Part shown: positions 52,194 through 62,219 of the stretch, in pieces
Position numbering within the stretch: the stretch's first letter is position 1
Layout of the letters: every line of letters begins with the position of its first letter
Assembly: GCF_902506345.1 (NCBI RefSeq)
Contig: NZ_LR733413.1
Location: forward strand, 688,531-752,530
Direction of reading: 5' to 3'
Length of the DNA: 64,000 nucleotides
Origin: Flavobacterium sp. 9R
Lineage (GTDB): Bacteria > Bacteroidota > Bacteroidia > Flavobacteriales > Flavobacteriaceae
Program-made: the position numbers and the translations under genes
The notes under the pieces: generated by a model
The model's input: the letters and a program-made list of their open reading frames with translations, nothing else
Database searches by the model: none
Told to the model about the DNA's origin: nothing

Positions 52194-53240
52194 ATGAAAA
52201 CAGTAACATATAAGAATGTACATAATCATTTTAAATTTAATGGTGTTCACTTAGACCGTGAACAGCTATGTATGGTTGCCTATTCTTTTATTAAAGAAGG
52301 GGCCGATTTTCAAAAAGCACTTGGAGATTTTTTGATTGATTGGTTTGATGATAAAACCTATATCGAAATGAATACTTCAGGGACTACTGGGGCACCAAAA
52401 TTGATTCGAGTTGAAAAAGAAGCAATGGTAAGTTCTGCTTTGTCAACTGGAGATTTTTTTGATTTGAATCCAGGAAATAAAGTTTTGCATTGCTTGCCTG
52501 TTGATTATGTGGCTGGGAAAATGATGTTTGTGCGCTCATTCATACTTGGTTTAGATATGGATTTTGTAGAGCCGAATTCTCATCCATTAGAATATAATGA
52601 TGTTAAATATGATTTTGCTGCAATGGTTCCTTTACAGGCCAAAAACTCTTTGGATAAACTAAAGAACATCAAGAAAATCATAATTGGTGGTGTAAAAATT
52701 CATAAGTCATTAGAGCAAGAATTGGTAAAATTGCCAAATGAAATTTATGAAACCTACGGTATGACAGAAACCATAACGCATATTGCTGCTAAAAGAGTAG
52801 GAGAAAGAGCGTTTACGGTATTGCCAAACGTTACCGTTTCTAGCAATGAAAACAATTGTTTGGTGGTGCATGCTAAAAAGATAAACCCTGAACCTATTGT
52901 TACCAATGATATTGTTGAAGTTGTATCAGACAAACAATTTGTTTGGTTAGGTCGCTTTGATAACGTGATTAACAGTGGAGGAATTAAACTGATTCCTGAA
53001 AAAATCGAAGAGAAGTTGTCAACACATATTCCAAGACGTTATTTTGTTTACGGACAAGCTGATGATGTGTTGGGCGAAAAAGTGGTTCTTTACGTTGAAG
53101 GAGAACCAATTGCAATTGATGAAGAAGTTTTTAGTGTTTTGGATAAATATGAAAAACCAAAAAATATCGTTTTTATTCCTAAGTTTACAGTTACCGCAAC
53201 TGGTAAAATAGTTCGTAAAGAAAGTATTGATTCGTTGTAA
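52194..53240 (+). CDS. menE: o-Succinylbenzoate-CoA ligase-like AMP-binding enzyme (MenE)
   Basis: A 348-residue member of the acyl-adenylate family that activates o-succinylbenzoate in menaquinone synthesis; the length is short, as usual for MenE of Flavobacteria. Motifs: MNTSGTTGAPKLIRV (P-loop), YETYGMTETITHIA, WLGRFDNVINSGGIKL and the C-terminal Lys in TATGKIVRKE. It shares a transcript with the CPBP protease gene. The gene symbol rests on length and motifs; no other men genes lie in the window. Confidence 0.85.
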   Translation: MKTVTYKNVHNHFKFNGVHLDREQLCMVAYSFIKEGADFQKALGDFLIDWFDDKTYIEMNTSGTTGAPKLIRVEKEAMVSSALSTGDFFDLNPGNKVLHCLPVDYVAGKMMFVRSFILGLDMDFVEPNSHPLEYNDVKYDFAAMVPLQAKNSLDKLKNIKKIIIGGVKIHKSLEQELVKLPNEIYETYGMTETITHIAAKRVGERAFTVLPNVTVSSNENNCLVVHAKKINPEPIVTNDIVEVVSDKQFVWLGRFDNVINSGGIKLIPEKIEEKLSTHIPRRYFVYGQADDVLGEKVVLYVEGEPIAIDEEVFSVLDKYEKPKNIVFIPKFTVTATGKIVRKESIDSL

Positions 53241-53261
53241 ATGAATTGATTTTTTATAAAT

Positions 53262-53293
53262 AAAAAAAGAGCTGAAAATCAGCTCTTTTTTTT
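53262..53293. terminator. Bidirectional terminator menE / carboxylase
   Basis: GAGCTGA (53269-53275) pairs perfectly with TCAGCTC (53279-53285), with A and T runs on both sides. Confidence 0.9.
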
Positions 53294-54920
53294 ATGTTTG
53301 AATGACACCTAAATTAAATTTTTTCTCAATAGGGGAATGGTTAGCAGCTTCAATTCCCATTGAAATCCAAGTTCGGGTATCTAAAGGGTCAATGATTGCA
53401 TCAGTCCATAATCGTGAAGCAGCATAATATGGGGAAACTTGTTCATCATATTTGGCTTTTATCTTTTCGAATAATTCAGCTTCTTTTTCAGTATCTACGA
53501 CTTCTCCTTTTGCTTTCAATGAAGAGGCTTCAATTTGAGCCAATACTTTTGCAGCTTGCGTTCCACCCATAACAGCTAATTCTGCACTTGGCCAGGCAAA
53601 AATAAGTCTAGGGTCATAGGCTTTCCCACACATAGCATAGTTCCCTGCACCATAAGAATTACCAACAATAACAGTGAATTTTGGCACTACTGAATTGGAT
53701 ACCGCGTTAACCATTTTGGCTCCATCTTTTATGATACCGCCATGTTCGGATTTTGAGCCAACCATAAATCCTGTAACGTCTTGAATGAAAACCAATGGGA
53801 TTTTCTTTTGGTTGCAATTCGCAATGAATCGGGTTGCTTTGTCTGCTGAATCAGAGTAAATAACGCCGCCAAATTGCATTTCTCCCTTTTTACTTTTGAC
53901 AACTTTACGTTGATTGGCTACAATGCCTACTGCCCAGCCATCAATTCTTGCATACCCGGTTAGGATGGTTTGTCCGTAACCCTCTTTGTAAGCTTCAAAT
54001 TCAGAATTATCTACAAGACGTTTGATAATTTCCAACATATCGTATTGTTCGTTACGAGCTTTTGGTAAAATTCCATAAATCTCTTTTTCGTCCAATGCGG
54101 GTCGCTCAGATTTAATACGGTTGAATCCAGCTTTTTCGTAATCACCAATTTTACCAACTATATTTTTGATTTTATCGAGTGCGTCTTTGTCATCTTTGGC
54201 TTTATAATCGGTAACTCCAGAAATTTCACAATGTGTTGTAGCTCCACCTAATGTTTCATTGTCTATATTCTCGCCAATGGCGGCTTTGACCAAATAACTA
54301 CCTGCTAGAAAGATACTGCCGGTTTTGTCAACAATCAATGCTTCGTCACTCATTATGGGTAAATAAGCACCTCCTGCAACACAACTTCCCATTACTGCAG
54401 CAATTTGTGTGATGCCCATACTACTCATTTGTGCATTGTTTCTAAAAATACGTCCAAAATGCTCTTTGTCTGGAAAAATTTCATCTTGAAGGGGTAAATA
54501 AACACCAGCGCTATCCACTAAATAAATAATAGGAAGTCGGTTCTCCATCGCGATTTCTTGCGCTCTTAGATTTTTTTTACCAGTTATCGGAAACCAAGCA
54601 CCAGCTTTAACTGTTGCATCGTTGGCTACAACTATACATTGCTTGCCTTGTATGTATCCAATTTTAATTACTACTCCTCCTGAAGGGCAACCTCCGTGTT
54701 CTGCGTACATTCCTTCTCCAACAAATGCGCCTATTTCGATGCTTTGTTTTGAGGAATCAAATAAATAATCAATTCGTTCTCTGGCGGTCATTTTGCCTTC
54801 GGAGTGGAGTTTTTCAATTCTTTTTTCACCTCCTCCTAATTTGATTTTGGCAAATTTATGCTTCAATTGCGACAACAATAACTTATTGTGGTCTTCGTTT
54901 TGGTTAAAGGTTAAATCCAT
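53292..54920 (-). CDS. Acyl-CoA carboxylase beta subunit (carboxyltransferase)
   Basis: A 542-residue carboxyltransferase that moves CO2 from biotin to an acyl-CoA (propionyl-, methylcrotonyl- or similar). Motifs: GGGEKRIEKLHSEGKMTARERI, the Gly-rich CVAGGAYLPIMSDEALI and the second-half oxyanion region VIVGNSYGAGNYAMCG. The biotin carboxylase alpha subunit is not in the window, so the partner and substrate are unknown. The family layout is closer to methylcrotonyl/geranyl-CoA carboxylase beta (MccB) than to bacterial AccD. It stands as a single gene on its strand. Confidence 0.93.
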   Translation of the reverse strand: MDLTFNQNEDHNKLLLSQLKHKFAKIKLGGGEKRIEKLHSEGKMTARERIDYLFDSSKQSIEIGAFVGEGMYAEHGGCPSGGVVIKIGYIQGKQCIVVANDATVKAGAWFPITGKKNLRAQEIAMENRLPIIYLVDSAGVYLPLQDEIFPDKEHFGRIFRNNAQMSSMGITQIAAVMGSCVAGGAYLPIMSDEALIVDKTGSIFLAGSYLVKAAIGENIDNETLGGATTHCEISGVTDYKAKDDKDALDKIKNIVGKIGDYEKAGFNRIKSERPALDEKEIYGILPKARNEQYDMLEIIKRLVDNSEFEAYKEGYGQTILTGYARIDGWAVGIVANQRKVVKSKKGEMQFGGVIYSDSADKATRFIANCNQKKIPLVFIQDVTGFMVGSKSEHGGIIKDGAKMVNAVSNSVVPKFTVIVGNSYGAGNYAMCGKAYDPRLIFAWPSAELAVMGGTQAAKVLAQIEASSLKAKGEVVDTEKEAELFEKIKAKYDEQVSPYYAASRLWTDAIIDPLDTRTWISMGIEAANHSPIEKKFNLGVIQT

Positions 54921-55032
54921 AATGGTAGTGGCTGGTTTTTTTTAAGAAAGCTAATTTACGAAAAGGATTGAAATATAGTATAGGATACAGATGATTTGGT
55001 TAGAAAATAAATGCTTTTTTTGTGTATAACGC

Positions 55033-55062
55033 AAAAAAGCAGAAAATTAAATCTGCTTTTTT
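55033..55062 (-). terminator. Terminator of lpxD
   Basis: A perfect stem AAAAAAGCAGA (55033-55043) with TCTGCTTTTTT (55052-55062), 22 bp from the lpxD stop. Confidence 0.85.
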
Positions 55063-55083
55063 AAGAATTACTCAAAATAGAGT

Positions 55084-56082
55084 CTATTTCCTAGTGTCGT
55101 TGACTAATCGTTTTAATAAAGCCCATTGTCTTAGGGTGTCTTTGGCTGCAATCGCAGGATAACCTAATACAACTTTACCTGCAGGCACATCGCAAGTTAC
55201 TCCAGAGCCAGCACCAACAGTAGCTCCAGCGCCAATTGTAGTGTGGTCCTTAATAGAGGCACTCCCGCCAATGACAACTCCGTCTTCTAAAGTTACAGAG
55301 CCAGCAAGACCACTATGACCTGCCATTATGCAAAAACGTCCCAATTTACTATTATGACCAATTTGAACTAAATTATCTATCTTACAGCCGTCGCCTATGA
55401 TAGTAGAACTGAATTTGCCTCTGTCGACACATGAATTCGCTCCAATTTCTACATTATTGCCAATTACAACATTTCCTATTTGTGGAATCTTTACTAGTCC
55501 TTTTTCATTGCAAAAGCTAAAACCAAATCCATCAGCACCAATAGTAGCATTAGGATGAAGTATGCAATTAGTACCAATATGACAACGTTCTCTAATTACA
55601 ACTCCTGACCAAATGGTAGTTCCGCTACCTATGCTTGTAAAATCTAAAAGCGTTGCATTGGGGTAAATAGTAACATTGTCGCCAATAATTACATTGGGAC
55701 CAAGATAGCATCCAGCTCCAATTTTGACACCTTTACCCAATATTACGCTATCATCTATAGTAGCAGTTGGGTGTACATCAAAATCAAATTGTGGAAGCGG
55801 TGGAGCAAAAAGAGCCAATAATTGAGACATGGCCAATTCGGCATTTTTCACTTTTATGAAGGCTTTGTTTGTGCCTGGTTCAATGCTGATATCTTCATTT
55901 ACAATAGCGGCACTTGCATTTGAGGTGATCCAATACTTTTCGTATTTTTTATTACCTATAAAAGAAATTTGATTTTCTGAGGCAAGTTCTAATTGTTCTG
56001 GCGAAGTGATGTTTTGGGATAATGTGCCAATTAGAGAGCCTTTTAGAACATTATTAATTTCTTGAATGGAATAGGTTTTCAT
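55084..56082 (-). CDS. lpxD: UDP-3-O-acylglucosamine N-acyltransferase (LpxD family)
   Basis: Adds the N-linked acyl chain in lipid A synthesis, cytosolic. 332 residues from the start at 56082 (MKTYSIQEI; an upstream ATG at 56118 adds 12 non-family residues). An N-terminal uridine-binding domain is followed by the left-handed beta-helix of hexapeptide repeats (GKGVKIGAGCYLGPNVIIGD, GSGTTIWSGVVI, and others), with the catalytic His likely in QIGHNSKLG. Bacteroidota commonly encode a second lpxD in the lpxC-fabZ operon, so this may be a paralogue. Confidence 0.9.
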   Translation of the reverse strand: MKTYSIQEINNVLKGSLIGTLSQNITSPEQLELASENQISFIGNKKYEKYWITSNASAAIVNEDISIEPGTNKAFIKVKNAELAMSQLLALFAPPLPQFDFDVHPTATIDDSVILGKGVKIGAGCYLGPNVIIGDNVTIYPNATLLDFTSIGSGTTIWSGVVIRERCHIGTNCILHPNATIGADGFGFSFCNEKGLVKIPQIGNVVIGNNVEIGANSCVDRGKFSSTIIGDGCKIDNLVQIGHNSKLGRFCIMAGHSGLAGSVTLEDGVVIGGSASIKDHTTIGAGATVGAGSGVTCDVPAGKVVLGYPAIAAKDTLRQWALLKRLVNDTRK

Positions 56083-56210
56083 TAAATGAGAAGTGAATTT
56101 TATGATATTATTTTCCAAATAAAGTAAATTACAGTCTCGATACCTAATTTTTTAACGTATTAGAAAGGGATGTTGTGAAAAATTATGCTATTGTATGAAA
56201 AGGCATAAAA

Positions 56211-56240
56211 AAAACGACTACCTCTAAAAGTAGTCGTTTT
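56211..56240 (-). terminator. Terminator of prfB
   Basis: A perfect 11-bp stem AAAACGACTAC (56211-56221) with GTAGTCGTTTT (56230-56240), 18 bp from the prfB stop, followed by T-rich sequence. Confidence 0.9.
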
Positions 56241-56257
56241 ATGATTGTAACGAAGAA

Positions 56258-57356
56258 TTATTCTTCTTCTTTTTGTCCCATCATCATTAAAAAAGCTTTT
56301 AAAAAAGGGTCGATATTGCCATTCATAACACTGTCAACATCACTTGTTTCATGTCCAGTGCGAACATCTTTAACTAATTTATAGGGATGCATCACATAAT
56401 TCCTGATTTGCGAACCCCATTCAATTTTCATTTTTTTAGCTTCGATTTCATCTCTTAGCGCTTGCTTCTTTTTTAATTCAATTTCATACAATTGCGATTT
56501 CAACAATTGCATGGCTTTGGTTTTATTATCTAATTGAGAACGTGTTTCTGAATTTTCAATAATAATTCCAGTTGGGTGGTGACGCAAACGTACTGCGGTC
56601 TCCACTTTATTTACATTCTGTCCTCCAGCACCACTGGAACGCATGGTTTCCCATGAAATATCGGAGGGATTAATTTCAATTTGAATTGTGTCATCTGCGA
56701 GAGGATATACATATACCGAAGCAAAAGAAGTATGTCTTTTGGCATTGCTATCAAAAGGAGAAATACGAACCAAACGATGTACACCATTTTCTCCTTTTAA
56801 GTAACCAAATGAATAATCGCCTTCAAATTCTAAAGTTACGGTTTTGATTCCGGCCGATTCGCCTTTTTGGAAATTCAGTTCTTTAATTTTGTAACCGTAT
56901 TTCTCGCCCCACATTATGTACATTCGCATCAACATTTCGGCCCAATCACAACTTTCGGTTCCACCGGCCCCTGCAGTGATTTGCAAAACAGCACTTAGGG
57001 TATCTCCTTCATCCGAAAGCATATTTTTAAACTCAATAGCTTCGATATGATTTTCAGCTAAAGTGTATTGTTCATCGAGTTCTTCAATACTTAGTTCACC
57101 TTCTTTATAAAAATCATAAGCAAGCTGCAATTCCTCAGTAAGAGAAGCCGCTTTGTCATAATCTTCAATCCACTTCTTTTTATTACGTAAGTTTTTTACA
57201 ATGATTTCTGCTTCTTTTGCATTATTCCAAAAGTCAGGAGCAAACGTTTTTTCTTCTTCGTTGGTGATTTCAATGAGTTTAGCATCAACGTCAAAGATAC
57301 CTCCTCAACGCACCAAGGCGCTCCACAATACCTTTAATTTGTTCGGTAGTTGTCAT
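56258..57356 (-). CDS. prfB: Peptide chain release factor 2, with programmed +1 frameshift
   Basis: Recognises UAA and UGA at the ribosome and triggers peptide release. From the ATG at 57356 the zero frame reads 21 codons ([21 protein letters not shown]) to an in-frame TGA at 57293-57291. The context AGGAGG TAT CTT TGA C is the classical RF2 frameshift: an internal Shine-Dalgarno plus the slippery CTT. After +1 slipping, translation continues DVDAKLIEI... to give about 365 residues. The GGQ motif lies in [10 protein letters not shown]. Starting at the internal ATG at 57130 would lose the N-terminal domain and is wrong. Confidence 0.96.
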
Positions 57357-57445
57357 AAATTATTATTAATTTTGTTTTGCAAAAATATAAAAAAAATACC
57401 ACAGCACAAGCTAAGGGCTTGCTGTGGCTGATATAAATACTACTT

Positions 57446-58474
57446 ATGGAAATTAATTTAGTGAGTGATACTGTGACCAAACCTTCTCCAGAAATGTTGC
57501 AATATATGTTTAGAGCAGTTGTTGGTGACGATGTTTACAAACAAGATCCTACAGTAATTGAATTAGAAGCACGTGTAGCCGCAATGTTTGGAATGGAGGC
57601 TGGGTTGTTTTTTCCTTCAGGTACTATGGCGAATCAAACAGCTATAAAATTACACACCCAACCTGGTGAGCAGTTAATTGCTGACAAATATGCCCATGTA
57701 TATAATTATGAAGGAGGTGGAGTTTCGTTTAATAGCGGCGTTTCTTGTTGTTTATTAGACGGAAATCGAGGAATGATAACAGCCAATCAAGTCGCTGAAG
57801 CTATCAATGACCCTGAATTTTATCATAGCCCAAAAACAAGTTTGGTGTGTGTAGAAAACACCACCAATAAAGGTGGCGGAGCCTGTTATGACCTCGAAAC
57901 CTTACAGCAAATTAAGCAAGTTTGCGATAGCAATAATTTAAAGTTTCATATGGATGGCGCCAGAATTTGGAATGCTTTGGTAGCCAAAAGACAAAATCCT
58001 AAGGAATACGGAAAGTTGTTTGATACCATTTCAGTTTGTTTGTCCAAAGGATTGGGAGCTCCAATAGGTTCGGTTTTGTTGGCTGATAAAGAAACCATTC
58101 ATAGAGCCTTGCGAGTGCGCAAAATTTTAGGAGGCGGAATGCGTCAAGTAGGATATTTAGCGGCAGCTGGAATTTATGCTTTAGAAAATAATATTATGCG
58201 ATTGACAGAAGACCATCGCAGAGCCAAAGAATTGGGGCTGCTACTGAGCAGGCTTCCTTGGGTAGAATCAGTTGAGCCTGTTGAGACGAATATCTTGATT
58301 TTTAAAGTGATTCCAAGTTTGAGCGATGCACTTTTAATTGAAAAATTACGTCAAAAAAACATAGCAATTAGTTCACTTGGAAAAGGAAAGCTCAGAATTG
58401 TGACGCATTTAGATTACCGAGAAGTAATGCATTCTTACGTAATAGAAACCTTGCAACGTTTGTTTGTAGCATAA
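57446..58474 (+). CDS. ltaE: Low-specificity L-threonine aldolase
   Basis: PLP-dependent cleavage of L-threonine or allo-threonine to glycine and acetaldehyde. 342 residues. The N-terminus VSDTVTKPSPEMLQYM, FPSGTMANQTAIKLH and the Schiff-base Lys in CLSKGLGAPIGSV match the family, as does the HMDGARIWNAL segment. It is divergent from prfB, with 89 bp between the starts. The terminator after it is shared with the YbaB gene. Stereospecificity cannot be read from sequence. Confidence 0.94.
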   Translation: MEINLVSDTVTKPSPEMLQYMFRAVVGDDVYKQDPTVIELEARVAAMFGMEAGLFFPSGTMANQTAIKLHTQPGEQLIADKYAHVYNYEGGGVSFNSGVSCCLLDGNRGMITANQVAEAINDPEFYHSPKTSLVCVENTTNKGGGACYDLETLQQIKQVCDSNNLKFHMDGARIWNALVAKRQNPKEYGKLFDTISVCLSKGLGAPIGSVLLADKETIHRALRVRKILGGGMRQVGYLAAAGIYALENNIMRLTEDHRRAKELGLLLSRLPWVESVEPVETNILIFKVIPSLSDALLIEKLRQKNIAISSLGKGKLRIVTHLDYREVMHSYVIETLQRLFVA

Positions 58475-58510
58475 AAAAAAGGATTTATAAAACTATAAAT
58501 CCTTTTTTTG
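58472..58510. terminator. Bidirectional terminator
   Basis: GGATTTATA (58480-58488) pairs with TATAAATCC (58493-58501), with A and T runs on either side, between convergent genes. Confidence 0.9.
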
Positions 58511-58515
58511 TGTTC

Positions 58516-58836
58516 TTATTTGAATAAGTTGTCCATTCCTGGAATCATCGGCATATCCATTTTTGCAACTGCATCTAGCTCTGTTTGATTTACTTGATTG
58601 GCTCTTGCGATAGCTTTATTGAGTACCAAAATCAAATAGTCTTCCAGTTGTTCTTTGTCTTCTAGTAATTCATCAGCTATTGTGATTGATTTTACAGCTG
58701 TATTCGCTGTAACCGTAATTTTCAATAAACCATCTGAGCTCTGTTCATCAATCAAAACGGTGTCCAATCTTTTTTTTGTGTCCTCTATTTTTTGTTGGGT
58801 TTCTTTTAACTTACCCATCATTCCCATTAAATCCAT
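58516..58836 (-). CDS. YbaB/EbfC family nucleoid-associated protein
   Basis: A 106-residue DNA-binding protein with the YbaB fold: an N-terminal helix with [19 protein letters not shown], a sheet ([19 protein letters not shown]) and a C-terminal helix. Members bind DNA as tweezer-like dimers. In many bacteria ybaB lies with dnaX and recR; not here. Convergent with the threonine aldolase gene and divergent from the S9 peptidase gene. Confidence 0.92.
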   Translation of the reverse strand: MDLMGMMGKLKETQQKIEDTKKRLDTVLIDEQSSDGLLKITVTANTAVKSITIADELLEDKEQLEDYLILVLNKAIARANQVNQTELDAVAKMDMPMIPGMDNLFK

Positions 58837-58903
58837 TTTTGATTTTTTTTAAATTGTTGAGGCAAATTTACTATATTGCTGACTGATAATCAATAAAAAA
58901 ATA

Positions 58904-61039
58904 ATGAAAAAATCGATACGATTGGGTTTGCTTTGTGTTATTTTTGCATTAACAATTTCAATGGCAAACGCACAAAAAATGGCTAAAAATATACAAGCAC
59001 CTATAGCTAAAATTATTCCTAAAACACTAGTAAAACATAATCATACCCGTATTGATAATTACTTTTGGTTAAACGAAAGAGAAAATCCTGAAGTAATAAC
59101 TTATTTGAATCAGGAGAATGAGTATTACAATGCTAAAACAGCAGATGCGAAGGAATTTCAAAAAGAGCTTTTTGAAGAAATGAAAGCTCGAATCAAAGAA
59201 GATGACCAGTCGGTTCCTTATTTTTACAACGGATATTTTTATATAACACGTTACGAAAAAGGGCAAGATTATCCTATTTATGCTAGAAAAAAAGGGAGTT
59301 TAACTGCTGCTGAAGAAATTCTTTTTAACTGTAATGAATTAGCCAAAGGACAATCCTATTTTCAGTTAGGAGGGATGAGTATCAGTCCTGATAATAAATA
59401 TGCATCCTTTGGAGTAGATACTAAAGGAAGAAGAATTTATACCATTCAAGTTAAGAATTTAGAGACAGGGGAAATTCTTTCAGATAAAATAGAAAACGTT
59501 ACTGGAGGGTCTGTTTGGGCCAATGATAATGCGACTATTTTTTATACCCAACAAGACAAAGTTACCTTAAGAGCAGATAAGGTTTTTAGACATAAATTAG
59601 GGACTGATGCTAAAAATGATGTCTTGATTTTTGATGAAAAAGACGATACTTTCAATGTTTATGTGAGTAAAGAAAAATCAAGAAAATATATTGTAATTGG
59701 TTCAGGAAGTACGCTAACGAGTGAGTACAGGATTTTGAATGCAGACCAACCTGAAGGAGAATTCAAAGTATTCCAACCAAGAGTTCGTGGTTTGGAGTAT
59801 AGCATTTCTCATTATGGAGATTCTTTCTATGTTTTGACCAATAAGGACAAGGCAACCAATTTTAAATTGATGAAAACGCCTGAAAACGCTACTTCAAAAG
59901 AAAATTGGAAAGATTTAATTCCGCATCGTAAGGATGTTTTATTAGAAGGTATCGAAATATTTAAAAACTACTTAGTTGTTGAAGAACGTTCTAATGGTTT
60001 AAATCATATTCGTATCATGCCTTGGAACGGAAAAGGAGATTATTATTTGCCTTTTGACAACGAAACCTACAGTGCTTATACCACCACAAATGTTGATTTT
60101 GATACTGATATTCTTAGATATGGTTACCAATCAATGGCAACGCCTTCTTCGGTTATCGATTTTAATATGGCAACCAAAACCAAAGAAGTATTAAAAGAAC
60201 AACAGGTATTGGGCGGCAAGTTTGACAAAAATAACTACATAGAAGAACGTGTTTGGGCAACTGCAGCAGATGGTACTAAAGTTCCAATTTCGATGGTATA
60301 CCATAAATCAATAAAAAAGGATGGTAAAAATCCTTTGTTATTATATGCTTATGGTTCTTATGGAAATACGATGGAACCTTATTTTTCTTCTACAAGATTA
60401 TCCTTACTTGATAGAGGATTTGTATATGCTATAGCTCATATACGTGGAGGTGAGGATTTAGGAAGAAAATGGTATGAAGACGGGAAACTATTAAAAAAGA
60501 AAAACACCTTTACTGATTTTATTGATTGTTCAAAATTTGTTATCCAACAAAAATATACCTCTCCAGAGCATTTGTATGCTGAAGGAGGTTCCGCTGGTGG
60601 ATTATTAATGGGGGCAGTAGTAAATATGGCTCCAGAATTGTACAATGGAGTAATCGCTCAAGTTCCTTTTGTTGATGTTGTAACAACTATGTTAGACGAT
60701 AGTATTCCGCTTACAACGGGAGAATACGACGAATGGGGAAATCCAAACGACAAAAAGTACTATGATTATATGTTGTCTTATTCTCCTTATGATAATGTGA
60801 GAAAGCAAAAGTATCCTAATATGTTTGTTTCAACGGGCTTGCATGATTCGCAAGTACAATACTGGGAACCAGCAAAATGGGTGGCTAAATTAAGAACAAT
60901 GAAAAATGACGATACAGTTTTGTACTTAGTGACTAATATGGATGCTGGTCATGGAGGAGCTTCAGGTCGATTTGAATCTTTAAAAGAATTAGCCAGAGAG
61001 TTTAGTTTTTTGTTAGATTTGGAGAAAATTAAAAAGTAA
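58904..61039 (+). CDS. Exported S9 family peptidase, oligopeptidase B type
   Basis: A 711-residue serine peptidase with a signal peptide (MKKSIRLGLLCVIFALTISM, cleaved after NAQ). The N-terminal beta-propeller is followed by the alpha/beta-hydrolase domain with Ser563 (EGGSAGGLL), Asp648 (LHDSQVQYWEP) and His683 (DAGHGGASG), the prolyl-oligopeptidase triad. The layout and the C-terminal DSQVQYWEP/AKWVAKLR are closer to oligopeptidase B than to prolyl oligopeptidase. It degrades short peptides, probably in the periplasm. A cysteine synthase gene follows 69 bp downstream with its own promoter. Confidence 0.93.
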   Translation: MKKSIRLGLLCVIFALTISMANAQKMAKNIQAPIAKIIPKTLVKHNHTRIDNYFWLNERENPEVITYLNQENEYYNAKTADAKEFQKELFEEMKARIKEDDQSVPYFYNGYFYITRYEKGQDYPIYARKKGSLTAAEEILFNCNELAKGQSYFQLGGMSISPDNKYASFGVDTKGRRIYTIQVKNLETGEILSDKIENVTGGSVWANDNATIFYTQQDKVTLRADKVFRHKLGTDAKNDVLIFDEKDDTFNVYVSKEKSRKYIVIGSGSTLTSEYRILNADQPEGEFKVFQPRVRGLEYSISHYGDSFYVLTNKDKATNFKLMKTPENATSKENWKDLIPHRKDVLLEGIEIFKNYLVVEERSNGLNHIRIMPWNGKGDYYLPFDNETYSAYTTTNVDFDTDILRYGYQSMATPSSVIDFNMATKTKEVLKEQQVLGGKFDKNNYIEERVWATAADGTKVPISMVYHKSIKKDGKNPLLLYAYGSYGNTMEPYFSSTRLSLLDRGFVYAIAHIRGGEDLGRKWYEDGKLLKKKNTFTDFIDCSKFVIQQKYTSPEHLYAEGGSAGGLLMGAVVNMAPELYNGVIAQVPFVDVVTTMLDDSIPLTTGEYDEWGNPNDKKYYDYMLSYSPYDNVRKQKYPNMFVSTGLHDSQVQYWEPAKWVAKLRTMKNDDTVLYLVTNMDAGHGGASGRFESLKELAREFSFLLDLEKIKK

Positions 61040-61054
61040 TTGGATTTTTTTTGT

Positions 61055-61095
61055 TAGTTTTGCAACATATCTAAGGGGTTGCTAACAGCTTAGAT
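61055..61095 (+). promoter_or_regulatory. Promoter and leader hairpin of the cysteine synthase gene
   Basis: TAGTTTTG (61055-61062) matches TAnnTTTG. Just downstream, ATCTAAG (61069-61075) pairs perfectly with CTTAGAT (61089-61095), so the mRNA would begin with a 7-bp hairpin. It lies between the S9 peptidase stop and the next start codon. Confidence 0.5.
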
Positions 61096-61108
61096 TAACT
61101 ATTTTTTT

Positions 61109-62149
61109 ATGAAAGAAGAAATAAATGCTTACAATAATGTTTTAGAGTTAATAGGTAATACTCCACTTATTAAGCTAAATACAGTTACTCAGGAATTAGA
61201 AGGTAATTTCTATGCAAAAGTAGAAGCTTTTAATCCAGGACACTCATCAAAAGACAGAATTGCATTATACATAATCGAAGAAGCTGAACGAAAAGGCATT
61301 CTATCACCAGGAGATACAATTATTGAAACTACTTCAGGAAATACCGGATTTAGTTTAGCCATGGTTAGTATTATCAAAGGCTACAGTTGTATTCTTGCGG
61401 TGAGCTCCAAATCGTCAAAAGATAAAATTGATATGCTGAGAAGCTTAGGCGCAAAGGTATATGTTTGTCCAGCACACGTTTCAGCAGACGATGAACGCTC
61501 TTATTATAATGTTGCTAAAAGGCTTCATGAAGAAACAAAAGGGTCGGTTTATATTAATCAATACTTCAATCAATTAAATATAGACGCGCATTATTTGTCT
61601 ACAGGACCAGAAATTTGGAAACAAACCAAAGGTAAAATTACCCACTTAGTTGCGTGTAGCGGTACAGGAGGAACAATTTCTGGAACAGCAAAATATTTAA
61701 AAGAGCAAAATCCAGAAATTAAAATTTTAGGAGTGGATGCTTTTGGTTCTGTACTAAAGAAATACCACGAAACTAAAGAATTTGATAGCAGTGAGATTTA
61801 TCCCTACCGTATTGAAGGATTGGGTAAAAATCTAATTCCAACCGCTACAGATTTTGATGTTATTGATAAATTCATGAAAGTAACAGATGAGGAAAGTGCT
61901 CATTCAACTAGAGAATTGGCTAGAAAAGAAGGTCTTTTTGTAGGGTATACTTCTGGAGCTGTTATGCAAGCTATAAAGCAATATGCAGAAGAAGGTGAGT
62001 TTGATAAGGATAGTAATGTTATTGCTATTTTTCCAGACCACGGATCTAGATACATGAGTAAAGTGTTTAGTGATGATTGGATGAACGATCAGGGCTTTTT
62101 TGATAGTGTCAACGAAGAAGAAGAGCAAAAAATAGAGTTTGTTAAATAA
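61109..62149 (+). CDS. Cysteine synthase / cystathionine beta-synthase family enzyme
   Basis: A PLP-dependent enzyme of 346 residues that makes cysteine from O-acetylserine and sulfide, or cystathionine from serine and homocysteine. Motifs: [12 protein letters not shown], the Schiff-base Lys in [25 protein letters not shown] (substrate loop) and the PLP-phosphate loop [14 protein letters not shown]. The length is longer than E. coli CysK and lacks CBS regulatory domains. The HSSKDR form is usually PSGSxKDR or NPxxSxKDR in CysK, so CBS-type activity is possible. Context does not decide. Confidence 0.92.
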   Translation: MKEEINAYNNVLELIGNTPLIKLNTVTQELEGNFYAKVEAFNPGHSSKDRIALYIIEEAERKGILSPGDTIIETTSGNTGFSLAMVSIIKGYSCILAVSSKSSKDKIDMLRSLGAKVYVCPAHVSADDERSYYNVAKRLHEETKGSVYINQYFNQLNIDAHYLSTGPEIWKQTKGKITHLVACSGTGGTISGTAKYLKEQNPEIKILGVDAFGSVLKKYHETKEFDSSEIYPYRIEGLGKNLIPTATDFDVIDKFMKVTDEESAHSTRELARKEGLFVGYTSGAVMQAIKQYAEEGEFDKDSNVIAIFPDHGSRYMSKVFSDDWMNDQGFFDSVNEEEEQKIEFVK

Positions 62150-62170
62150 TTTTAATAATCTTACCGCAAA

Positions 62171-62205
62171 AAAAAACTCCATTTATTAAAATGGAGTTTT
62201 TTTTT
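62171..62205. terminator. Bidirectional terminator
   Basis: ACTCCATTT (62176-62184) pairs with AAATGGAGT (62188-62196), flanked by A and T runs, between convergent genes. Confidence 0.9.
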
Positions 62206-62219
62206 GAATCTATAGGAAG

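Noticed and set aside
57130..57356. prfB seen as a broken gene because of the in-frame TGA
   Set aside because: The AGGAGG TAT CTT TGA C context is the known programmed frameshift signal, so the gene is intact.
61063..61108. Riboswitch in the cysteine synthase leader
   Set aside because: The leader is only about 40 bases with one simple stem; no SAM or other riboswitch core is visible.
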